The position numbers and the translations under genes were made by a program. The notes under the pieces are model-generated. The model was not told the origin of the DNA and did not search any database. It saw only the letters and a program-made list of their open reading frames with translations. From an uncultured Ruminococcus sp. (GTDB taxonomy: Bacteria > Bacillota > Clostridia > Oscillospirales > Ruminococcaceae), in contig CAADWP010000142.1 of the NCBI GenBank assembly GCA_900752785.1, forward strand, positions 1 through 19,527: a DNA stretch of 19,527 bases. Direction: 5' to 3'. Shown one piece after another: positions 6,225 through 13,231 of this stretch; within the stretch, counting starts at the first letter, position 1; each line of letters begins with the position of its first letter.

Positions 6225-8012
6225 ATGTTATTATGCAAAATAAGCGCGGCGGCATTGGCTTTTACGATTGCTTTGCCGTTGTTTTCAAGATCAGGGATCA
6301 GTGCTGCCGAGTCAGCTTCGGATACGGATATTATCACTCTTTTTTCGCTTAATTCAAGTTATGCCGATTATATTTCGATTCCTGACAGCGCGGCTGTATC
6401 CTTTCAAATAACCCCCGAAAGCGGAGAACTTGTCGAATGCCAAGTGATTTCCGGAAATTCCGTTACAGTTACAAAAGACGGGCTTATTGAGCCGAGATAT
6501 GAAATATGGTACTGGAACGGCGGCGTAGGGTCAACTGTTTCATGGGGAGTGGAAAATGAAAAGATCGAAAAACGTCCTAAACTGGGAGACTCCGTTGTAG
6601 AAGTAACTACAGATAACGAAAAATACTCTTTAAATATCAGCGTTAAAGAATACGGGGAATATTATGCGGATAAGGTCATAAGCGATTATGTATCCGAGAA
6701 TATTACGGATGACATGACTATCGAGGAAAAGCTGGAGGCAGTGGTAAAGCTACCTGCATCTTATGACTATTCTCCGAATGCTTCAGGCTATGTTTCAATG
6801 ATAGTGAAGGGTGGGGGAGATTGCTGGGGAAGCTCGGGAATCATTCTTGAAGAGCTTGAATTGCTCGGTATAAATGGCTGGATAAGGAACGGAAGCCGCG
6901 ATGCCGGCGCAGGCTCGGGGCATCGTAATGTTCTTGCGGAGATCGACGGAGTTTATTATGAGCTTGAAGCAGGCTATGCGGGAACAGCTCCGAGAATGTA
7001 TAACGTTACAAAACGCAGTTCTCTGTATAATTTCCGGAAAACAGACGGCGGATACACGATTTATCAGTACGACGGGATTGATGAAAACGTAAAAAATCTT
7101 GAAATACCTTCAACTTATAAAAATGAGCCTGTTATAGGTCTTTCTAAAGAGGCTTTGTCAAATTTGAATTGGGTCGAGGAAGTCGTTCTTCCTGATTCGT
7201 TGAAATTTATAGAGGAATTTGCGTTTTATAATATGAGCAGCCTCAGAAAGATGACGATTCCGGAAAGTCTTGAAAGTATTGGAGGCGGAGCTTTCATAAA
7301 CTGCAATAATCTGGAGAAATTTGAAATAAGCGATAAAAATAATCATTATGCTTTCGATGGTGCTGCTCTTTACAGCGGCGATTTTAGCGAACTTGTTTAT
7401 GTACTGCCAAACTCTGATGATTATGTGATTCCCGAAAGCGTAATTTCGATTTGCGAACAAGCGGATCGTTACGATCAGAACCGAACCGAGATATTTATTC
7501 CGGGAAATGTAAAAATTATTGGCGACGGAGCTTTTCATAACTGCGCTGAGCTGGAAAGCGTTATTCTTGAAGAGGGAATCGAAGAGATCGGTTCTTATAG
7601 CTTTGCGGGCAATACAAAGCTTAAAAGCGTAAAGGTTCCGGATTCGGTGACTAAGATAGGAGCAAATGCTTTTGGTATAAATATTTACGGCAAGGTCATT
7701 GAAGACTTTGTTCTTTACGGTTCTGAAGGCTCGGAGGCTCAGCGTTATGCCGAGGAGACCGGAATCAGATTTGAAGCTGTCGGAAAGGAAAAAATCGCTT
7801 ATGGCGACTCAAATTGTGACGGTTCGGTAAATCTTGCAGACGCGGTCATTATAATGCAGTATTTGGCGAATCCCGTAAAATATGGGATTACCGATCAGGG
7901 GCTTATTAATGCCGACGTTAACACAGCCGGTGACGGCGTAACGAGCGGAGATGCGTTTACGATTCAGCAATATGTTCTCGGTATTATTGATTCTCTGCCT
8001 GAAAAATATTAA
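6225..8012 (+). CDS. Secreted transglutaminase-like / BspA-type LRR protein with C-terminal dockerin
   Basis: A 595-residue exported protein. Residues 1-28 form a signal peptide (LLCKISAAALAFTIALPLFS, cleavage near SAA). A transglutaminase-like region follows, with Cys200 in GGGDCWGSSG and His233 in GSGHRNVLAEIDG; the third position, usually Asp, falls at VYYELEAGY, where Glu is seen instead. Residues about 275-510 are BspA-type leucine-rich repeats (for example SLRKMTIPESLESIGGGAF and ELESVILEEGIEEIGSYSF). Residues about 526-592 are a type I dockerin with two calcium-loop repeats (GDSNCDGSVNLADA and ADVNTAGDGVTSGDA). The dockerin implies attachment to a cohesin on the cell surface or a cellulosome. 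AGGAGGGG lies 8 nt upstream of the ATG. Peptide cross-linking or protease activity is possible; the substrate is unknown. Confidence 0.9.
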   Translation: MLLCKISAAALAFTIALPLFSRSGISAAESASDTDIITLFSLNSSYADYISIPDSAAVSFQITPESGELVECQVISGNSVTVTKDGLIEPRYEIWYWNGGVGSTVSWGVENEKIEKRPKLGDSVVEVTTDNEKYSLNISVKEYGEYYADKVISDYVSENITDDMTIEEKLEAVVKLPASYDYSPNASGYVSMIVKGGGDCWGSSGIILEELELLGINGWIRNGSRDAGAGSGHRNVLAEIDGVYYELEAGYAGTAPRMYNVTKRSSLYNFRKTDGGYTIYQYDGIDENVKNLEIPSTYKNEPVIGLSKEALSNLNWVEEVVLPDSLKFIEEFAFYNMSSLRKMTIPESLESIGGGAFINCNNLEKFEISDKNNHYAFDGAALYSGDFSELVYVLPNSDDYVIPESVISICEQADRYDQNRTEIFIPGNVKIIGDGAFHNCAELESVILEEGIEEIGSYSFAGNTKLKSVKVPDSVTKIGANAFGINIYGKVIEDFVLYGSEGSEAQRYAEETGIRFEAVGKEKIAYGDSNCDGSVNLADAVIIMQYLANPVKYGITDQGLINADVNTAGDGVTSGDAFTIQQYVLGIIDSLPEKY

Positions 8013-8048
8013 TTTGTTTGTCTAATTTTTGGGAAAATTTAGGCAACA

Positions 8049-8067
8049 CCGCACAAAGATTGTGCGG
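8049..8067. repeat. Perfect 8-bp hairpin (CCGCACAA-3-TTGTGCGG)
   Basis: CCGCACAA (8049-8056) and TTGTGCGG (8060-8067) are exact reverse complements around AGA. No T-tract follows on either strand, so it is not a convincing terminator. It sits at the left limit of the reverse transcriptase fragment and may be an element end or simply coding sequence. Confidence 0.5.
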
Positions 8068-8738
8068 CAGATGGGCATACCTACGATTATGGACAGGCTG
8101 ATACAGCAATGTATACTGCAAGTATTCGAGCCTGTTCAGTATCTTTCTACGCACGTCTTTTCGGCAAATTTTGCCGTTGACTGCGTTTAAAACTCTTGCA
8201 ATACGACAGTATTCCTGCGAGTTTTTTTCTTGTCACCGACAAAATTATGCACGAAAATCCGCACACACAGAGATACTGAACAGGCTCTTAGAACCAATCT
8301 GTGAAGCAAAATTTCACAATAGGAGCAATGGATTTCGACCGAATCGCAGTTGTGAAACGGCTCTTGCGCAGGCTGAAAAGAATATGCAGTTATCTAAACT
8401 GCATTTCGTTGTAGATATTGACATCAAGGGATTTTTCGATAATGTAAATCACGGAAAATTATTAAAACAGATGTTGACTATGGGTATTCGTGATAAAAAG
8501 CTGATAAGTATAATTTCAGCTATGCTGAAAGCGGAAGTTGCAGGCATAGGATTCCCTGAAAAGGGTACGCCGCAGGGTGGAATAATATCTCCACTGCTTT
8601 CCAATATTGTTTTGAATGAATTGGACCGGTGGGTATCATCTCAGTGGAAAACAATGCCAACTCATAACAAATACAAGCAATATGTCCATAAAGATGGTTC
8701 TATAGGCTATGGTGGACGATTGTGGGCATTAAAGCACA
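8050..8738 (+). pseudogene. Group II intron-type reverse transcriptase, internal fragment
   Basis: This is part of a group II intron reverse transcriptase/maturase. The left piece (about 8053-8126) encodes IVRQMGIPTIMDRLIQQCI, the RT-1/RT-2 region. After a 161-bp interruption the right piece (from 8288) continues LEPICEAKFH, GFRPNRSCETALAQ, the palm Asp motif VDIDIKGFFDNVNH, and GTPQGGIISPLLSNIVLNEL. It stops near ALKHS, just before where the YADD catalytic motif should be, and then runs in frame into phage capsid sequence. Both N- and C-terminal parts (start, YADD, thumb, maturase and endonuclease domains) are missing. No intron RNA domain V is seen nearby. It is nonfunctional. Confidence 0.85.
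8127..8287. mobile_element. 161-bp MITE-like hairpin element with 17-bp terminal inverted repeats
   Basis: GAGCCTGTTCAGTATCT at 8128-8144 is the exact reverse complement of AGATACTGAACAGGCTC at 8271-8287. TT occurs at both flanks (8125-8126 and 8288-8289), consistent with a 2-bp target duplication. Removing 8125-8287 restores the reverse transcriptase frame as QV-LEPICEAKF, as in intact relatives. The interior is packed with hairpins: CGGCAAA-T-TTTGCCG (8162-8176), AAAACTC...GAGTTTTTTT (8189-8228, terminator-like), and TTGTC-ACC-GACAA (8230-8242). It has no coding capacity. The transposase that mobilised it is unknown. Confidence 0.7.
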
Positions 8739-9331
8739 GTTTTGACTCCCAGTCCGTTTCCGACGATCTTGTCGCAGACCGCCTTGACAGCGCAGGCTAC
8801 AGTCTTGCACAGCAGATTGACACAGACGGCGGAACTGTTCTTCTCGGCAGAGCAACAAATAAAAATGTTTCTCAGCTTACAAAGGATAATATTTATGAAA
8901 CTATCGTGGATATACGGGCAGATATGACCAAAGCTAAAATCCCTAACGACGGCAGGAGATATCTGCTTGTAATGCCCGACGCAATGTCGCTTATTCTCAA
9001 ATCGCCCGAATTTGTCAGCGCGTCAAATCTCGGGGACGAAATAAAGTCGACAGGAGCTATCGGCAAAATTGCCGGATTTATCGTCAAGGAATGGAACGAT
9101 ACCACTGCCAATCTCGCTATGCTTGCAGGACATCCCCGTTTTGCCACCAGAGTAAACGAATGGAGCGTTCCGGTAAAGGTACAGGATCTCGCCGAATCCG
9201 GAAAATATATCGGAGCTTGCGCCGTTCAGGGGCATATTGTCTATGCACATAAAGTCCTCCGTTCGGCGGCGATCAGAGCTGTGTATTCTCCCGGATCGCT
9301 AACCGTGTCGCTCGCTCCCGGAACTGCGTAG
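8739..9331 (+). pseudogene. Phage major capsid (coat) protein, C-terminal half
   Basis: About 197 residues from FDSQSVSDDLVADRLDSAGY to the stop at 9331 resemble the C-terminal half of tailed-phage coat proteins: TKDNIYETIVDIRADMTKAK, then DGRRYLLVMPDAMSLILKSP, and the closing HIVYAHKVLRSAAIRAVYSP. The N-terminal half is gone and the fragment is joined in frame to the reverse transcriptase fragment at about 8738, giving one 386-codon open frame that is not a real gene. Downstream genes are head-completion genes in normal phage order, which supports the assignment. Confidence 0.75.
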
Positions 9332-9493
9332 GGAACAACGATTGCAACAATTTCCGCCGGAAATTACAGGCACGACTTACGCCTACAAGATCAATCCTGC
9401 ATCGAGGGCGGCCTTCAAATAGTTAATTTCAGCTCGTAAAAGGCGGTGGCAGTCGGATATGTTGCCGTTGCCGAATTGGATATCAAATCATGA
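9332..9493 (+). pseudogene. Phage head-decoration-like gene, decayed 3' remnant
   Basis: No open frame spans this interval, but pieces of one protein are visible in two frames: EITGTTYAYKINPASRAAFK (about 9353-9420) and AVAVGYVAVAELDIKS (about 9444-9490) ending at the TGA at 9491-9493. This resembles the C-terminus of the small phage protein encoded between capsid and connector genes. Deletion and frameshift have destroyed it. Its stop overlaps the next start in ATGA, the original translational coupling. Confidence 0.5.
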
Positions 9494-9731
9494 TTTTTGC
9501 TGACTATACTTATTATAAAGAGAAGTTCTGCGGTAAATTGATACCGCAGGACGATTTTTTATACTTTGCAGCAAGAGCGTCGGAGTATATCGGCTGGCAG
9601 ACGTTCGGCAGACTTGAAAGCGGAATTCCTGAAGAATTCGACGTAAAGGTCAGAAACTGCTGCTGTGCTCTTGCGGAATTATTGCCATGTATCTCGGCAA
9701 TACCGGGCTGCTTTACAGAGGAGTTGGTTAG
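9490..9731 (+). pseudogene. Phage gp6-like head-tail connector, frameshifted with internal deletion
   Basis: The N-terminus IFADYTYYKEKFCGKLIPQD and the segment FAARASEYIGWQTFGRL match gp6-like connector proteins, which join the phage portal and tail. After CALAELL (about 9685) the frame changes and the last residues AMYLGNTGLLYRGVG are read in another frame to the TAG at 9729-9731, as in intact relatives. The central 30-40 residues are missing, so one deletion removed the middle and shifted the frame. The open frame extending to 9909 is an artefact of the shift. Confidence 0.7.
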
Positions 9732-10016
9732 ATGCTTACAAATAGAAAGGGCTGCACGATCTACGAAAAATCAGTGCAGAACCGCGCGCCGACATATATC
9801 AGGCACACAACAGGAGCGGTCTTTCTGGAGACTTCTTCAGGTCAGGGAAACGGTTCTGACAGAAAGCCGGACAATGGCGTTTTTGTATCGATCCCGGAAG
9901 CGTCCCTGAGCTACGTTCCAAAGACTGACGGTCGTATCGTCTGCGGTATGATCGACGATGAACAGCCTCCGCCAAACGCAATGATGATCATGTCTGTAAT
10001 GGCACCAAATGGATAG
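9732..10016 (+). pseudogene. Phage minor head/tail protein (DUF6751-like), 3'-truncated
   Basis: Begins directly after the connector stop with MLTNRKGCTIYEKSVQNRAP, and continues with NGVFVSIPEASLSYVPKTDG and IVCGMIDDEQPPPNAMMIMS. This matches the small head-to-tail proteins (DUF6751 type, from memory) that follow the gp6-like connector in Clostridia prophages. The normal C-terminus is absent: after IMSV the frame reads into non-phage sequence and stops at 10016. It marks the right edge of the prophage remnant. Confidence 0.6.
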
Positions 10017-10060
10017 TGTCCCAAAAGTGACCTTTTACCGATAAAAAACCAATATAGCTA

Positions 10061-10103
10061 AAAAGAGTGTCAATCTCCAATATGGAGACTGGCACTCTTT
10101 TTT
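10061..10103 (+). terminator. Strong rho-independent terminator-like hairpin
   Basis: AAAAGAGTG (10061-10069) pairs with CACTCTTTT (10093-10101), and TCTCC pairs with GGAGA inside it, with one G/U pair and one A/C mismatch. The loop is AATAT. T-runs on the plus strand and A-runs on the other side allow termination in both directions. It sits between the prophage remnant and the start of the YidD-like gene, so it should insulate the downstream operon from upstream reading. Confidence 0.75.
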
Positions 10104-10136
10104 GTCCTATTTACCCTTAAAAAGGCGTTAAAGTAT

Positions 10137-10520
10137 GTGGGAGCATACATACTTACCTCAAATGCCATTGCATCGCTCAGTTTTGCTGTTCTGTCTAAAC
10201 TTGGTATTTTTGGTTATTTGCCTGAAAGATTAAATCTATTCCATACTAACCATAGCGAATTATTTATATTTTTATATTTTTTGATGATATTTATCATAAC
10301 TGCTCTTTTTGTGATGAAGAAAGCAGTAATTGGTGCTATTAGGCTTTATCAACATTATGCTCCTGAACAAATCAGAAGGCGTTGTTTATTTAAGCCAACC
10401 TGTTCTGAATATGCGATACTTGCCGTTCAGAAATACGGGGTAATAATAGGACTGTATAAAGCTTATATCAGATTATTCAAAAAATGTATGGGAACAATTT
10501 ATGGAATAGACTATCCGTGA
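10137..10520 (+). CDS. Membrane-anchored YidD-like protein
   Basis: About 127 residues. The C-terminal 65 residues match the YidD (membrane protein insertion efficiency factor) fold: IRLYQHYAPEQIRRRC, the hallmark KPTCSEYAILAVQKYG, and GLYKAYIRLFKKC. YidD proteins assist the YidC insertase at the inner membrane face. Unusually, the domain is preceded by two hydrophobic segments (about 4-28 and 42-60), roughly doubling the usual length. The start is uncertain: GTG at 10137 follows AAAAAGG at long spacing, and the frame is open back to 10062 without an ATG, running into a terminator hairpin. The 5' end may have been altered by the nearby rearrangement. It lies 10 nt before the ATPase gene and heads the operon. 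Confidence 0.7.
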   Translation: MGAYILTSNAIASLSFAVLSKLGIFGYLPERLNLFHTNHSELFIFLYFLMIFIITALFVMKKAVIGAIRLYQHYAPEQIRRRCLFKPTCSEYAILAVQKYGVIIGLYKAYIRLFKKCMGTIYGIDYP

Positions 10521-10530
10521 GGTAATTGAA

Positions 10531-13215
10531 ATGAATATAGAAAAGGACTATTGTTTTCAGATCGGTTCGGGAGAAGTAGTTGCATTAAAGGCGATTGAGA
10601 TCACTTCTATCCCCCATATATCAATCATAAATTCAAAATCAGAAATAACAGAAGCTGAAACATTACTAAAATACAAGTCTGATATAAATGGACTGCTTTC
10701 AGAGATTTATCAGGTTTACAAAAACATTAGCACATATTCAGGTGTTTCCAAAGACCTGTCAATTGAACTGCTATGGTTGACCAAAGAGGTTGCGAATCAG
10801 ACTTTTAATGCTCGTATCAGACTTATTGTTATTATTCGCTCGATAGACAATAATAATGTATCGGCTTTACAATCAGTTGAAAGCGTAAAAAAGCTGATTT
10901 GTGACTCTTTAAGACTGCAAAAATATGAATATACAGACTATGATAACGGCGCACTGATAAAGGACATCGCTGGTGTAAAGGATTCCTCGGTCAAGGCAAT
11001 AATAAAAGAAGAAAAGGCTGAAAACTTGAATAATCAGCTTATGCCTTATTGCTATTCCTACGATATTCTGCCAGAAACAGACAGCGATATGAGCCGTATC
11101 GTCAATACACTTATCAACTATCCTGGCTGTGCTTTATCAATTCAACTTATGCCGACAGTTTATTATCAAAATGAAACCGCTGAAATTGATAATACAACTC
11201 AGATGCTGGAAACGCTTAGCAAAGGAATAATTGATCAGGGTGTTGGTAATATAAGCTTTGCTTTAGCCGAAAAACACGCCGAGATTTATAAATACTATGC
11301 TGACAGAAAGAATGCGCCGCTATTCTCTTTTAATATTCTGATTTTTGGTGATACTGATTCTGCTTCAAATATAGCAGGAAGAGTTTATGGACAGATCGCC
11401 ACATCAAGGGATAAACAGGCAAATCTCAAAATTGTCGATATTGATCCTGTTCAGGTAAATAAAAACAATAGTTTTTATCCTTTGCCTTGGGCAATAAGCG
11501 AAATTCTTATCAATATTGGAAGAAATACTCAGATATGGAGTTCAAGCATTTTCAGAAATAGCTTGTACAGACTGCCTTACATTTTGACTTCTGATGAAGC
11601 AAGTGAATTGTTCCGCTTACCAATTGGGAGTGACAGAGTATATGCAGGTCTGCCTGTTAATGAGTCAGGAAAAGACAGCAAAACTTATACAGACAACATA
11701 ATCAATACAGGCGATATAACAGTTGGCAAACTTCGTTCTTCAGCTAATGGTGATACGATAGGTTTTGCCCTTAAAGACCTTGCAAAGCATATGTTGGTGG
11801 TTGGTACACCAGGCTCAGGTAAAACAACATTTTCAGTAAGTCTGCTTGACAGACTATGGAAACAACATCATATTCCGTTCCTTGTAATCGAGCCAGCAAA
11901 AAATGAATATCGTTCTCTTGTTCAAAGTATACCCGAACTGCAAGTGTTTACACCTGGAAAGAATTTTATCTCTCCGTTTGTATTCAATCCTTTTGTTCCA
12001 CCAAAGAACGTAAGGCTTGAAACGTATAAATCAACATTAAAAACTGCTTTTGCAGCTGCAGTTTCAATGTCTACACCTCTTGATAAAATCTTTGAGGAAT
12101 CAATCAACAATTGCTATTCGGATTTCAGATGGCTTGATAATTATACGATTGATGACAAGGGTAAAGTGTTTAATATTTCCGATTTTATCAAATGCTTTCA
12201 GCAGACTTTTGATGAGATAGGATACACAGGAGATGCTAAAAATATTGGCAGAGCTGGAGTGGTTAGATTAAACAGCTTAGTTAATCTGTTTGATAACTAT
12301 TTTTCAATTCCGCTTGAAGATCTATTGCAGAAACCTACAATTATTGAATTGGCTGCTATTGAAAACAGTGACCAGAAAGCACTTATTATATCTTTGCTGT
12401 TGCTTTCTATACTTGCGTATGTTAATGCGAATTACATAGGCGAAGGTGGGTTAAAAAATGTCATTCTCCTTGAAGAAGCCCATGTATTGCTTGATGCTGA
12501 TACAAATGCAGGACAAGGAGATGCCAATCCAAGTGCGATTGCTCAAGGACTTGTAAAAAGAATGCTTGCAGAAATACGTTCTTATGGCGTTGGATTGATA
12601 ATAGCAGATCAATCTCCCCGTAAGGTTACGACAGATGTTGTTGCATTTACTGATATGAAAATGGTATTCAGACTTGTTGAGGGTGAAGATAAACAGATAA
12701 TCGGAGATAGTATGAATATGTCTGATGAACAGGTCAAAAGATTGGCGAAATTGAAGCCCGGTGAAGCTTTTCTGTTCTTTAATAAACTTGACGAACCGGA
12801 AGAAGTCATCACACCTGATTACAGACTTGATAATAACATTAGTATCTCTTTGTCTGATGAGGGGATTAAGCAGCTCTCAACTTACTGGAACGATAAACAA
12901 GATAAGTTAAGACCATATCCTGAATGTGATATGACACCATATTGTCAGCAAAATTGTGACTACAATAGAAGAATACTCGCAAGAGAGATTGCAAGACGCA
13001 TTTATGTGAGGAACTTTAAGCCTGACAGTAAAGATTTTGAAATAGTTAAGAAAGTATTTGGGCAGATAAGCAAGCTTGTAATAGCTGAATTGAATGATGA
13101 GCCTTTTGATGCTCAATTGTTATCTTGTGTAAAGATGCACCTTTGGAGAAGAATTAAGTACGGTACTAAGATAAAACTTAATGATAAAGTAATAGAAAAT
13201 TCGTTAAAGAAATAA
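10531..13215 (+). CDS. HerA/FtsK-type ATPase (DUF87-like)
   Basis: An 894-residue P-loop ATPase. Walker A is GTPGSGKTT at residues 425-433, Walker B is NVILLEEAH (acidic pair 648-649), followed by GVGLIIADQSP and the arginine region KMVFRLVEGED. This order is typical of HerA/VirB4-like pumps that form hexameric rings moving DNA or protein. The first 400 residues are a family-specific region without a recognised domain. The C-terminus adds a cysteine cluster, Cys799, Cys805 and Cys809, possibly binding metal. GAGGT lies 7 nt before the ATG. No nuclease such as NurA is nearby, unlike HerA repair or defence pairs, and the downstream toxin gene suggests a role in moving or sensing protein instead. 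That role is inferred. Confidence 0.85.
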   Translation: MNIEKDYCFQIGSGEVVALKAIEITSIPHISIINSKSEITEAETLLKYKSDINGLLSEIYQVYKNISTYSGVSKDLSIELLWLTKEVANQTFNARIRLIVIIRSIDNNNVSALQSVESVKKLICDSLRLQKYEYTDYDNGALIKDIAGVKDSSVKAIIKEEKAENLNNQLMPYCYSYDILPETDSDMSRIVNTLINYPGCALSIQLMPTVYYQNETAEIDNTTQMLETLSKGIIDQGVGNISFALAEKHAEIYKYYADRKNAPLFSFNILIFGDTDSASNIAGRVYGQIATSRDKQANLKIVDIDPVQVNKNNSFYPLPWAISEILINIGRNTQIWSSSIFRNSLYRLPYILTSDEASELFRLPIGSDRVYAGLPVNESGKDSKTYTDNIINTGDITVGKLRSSANGDTIGFALKDLAKHMLVVGTPGSGKTTFSVSLLDRLWKQHHIPFLVIEPAKNEYRSLVQSIPELQVFTPGKNFISPFVFNPFVPPKNVRLETYKSTLKTAFAAAVSMSTPLDKIFEESINNCYSDFRWLDNYTIDDKGKVFNISDFIKCFQQTFDEIGYTGDAKNIGRAGVVRLNSLVNLFDNYFSIPLEDLLQKPTIIELAAIENSDQKALIISLLLLSILAYVNANYIGEGGLKNVILLEEAHVLLDADTNAGQGDANPSAIAQGLVKRMLAEIRSYGVGLIIADQSPRKVTTDVVAFTDMKMVFRLVEGEDKQIIGDSMNMSDEQVKRLAKLKPGEAFLFFNKLDEPEEVITPDYRLDNNISISLSDEGIKQLSTYWNDKQDKLRPYPECDMTPYCQQNCDYNRRILAREIARRIYVRNFKPDSKDFEIVKKVFGQISKLVIAELNDEPFDAQLLSCVKMHLWRRIKYGTKIKLNDKVIENSLKK

Positions 13216-13231
13216 TGGAGAGGATATTATT

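Noticed and set aside
8189..8228. Hairpin AAAACTC...GAGTTTTTTT as terminator for the dockerin protein gene
   Set aside because: It lies 180 nt past the stop and inside the MITE-like insert, so it belongs to that element.
8893..9250. Minus-strand open frames across the capsid remnant
   Set aside because: Shadows of the capsid-coding frame, with no recognisable domain or start site.
10531..13215. HerA-NurA type DNA repair or Sir2-HerA type defence pair
   Set aside because: No nuclease, Sir2 or TIR domain gene lies in the operon; the neighbours are a toxin pair and membrane-associated genes.
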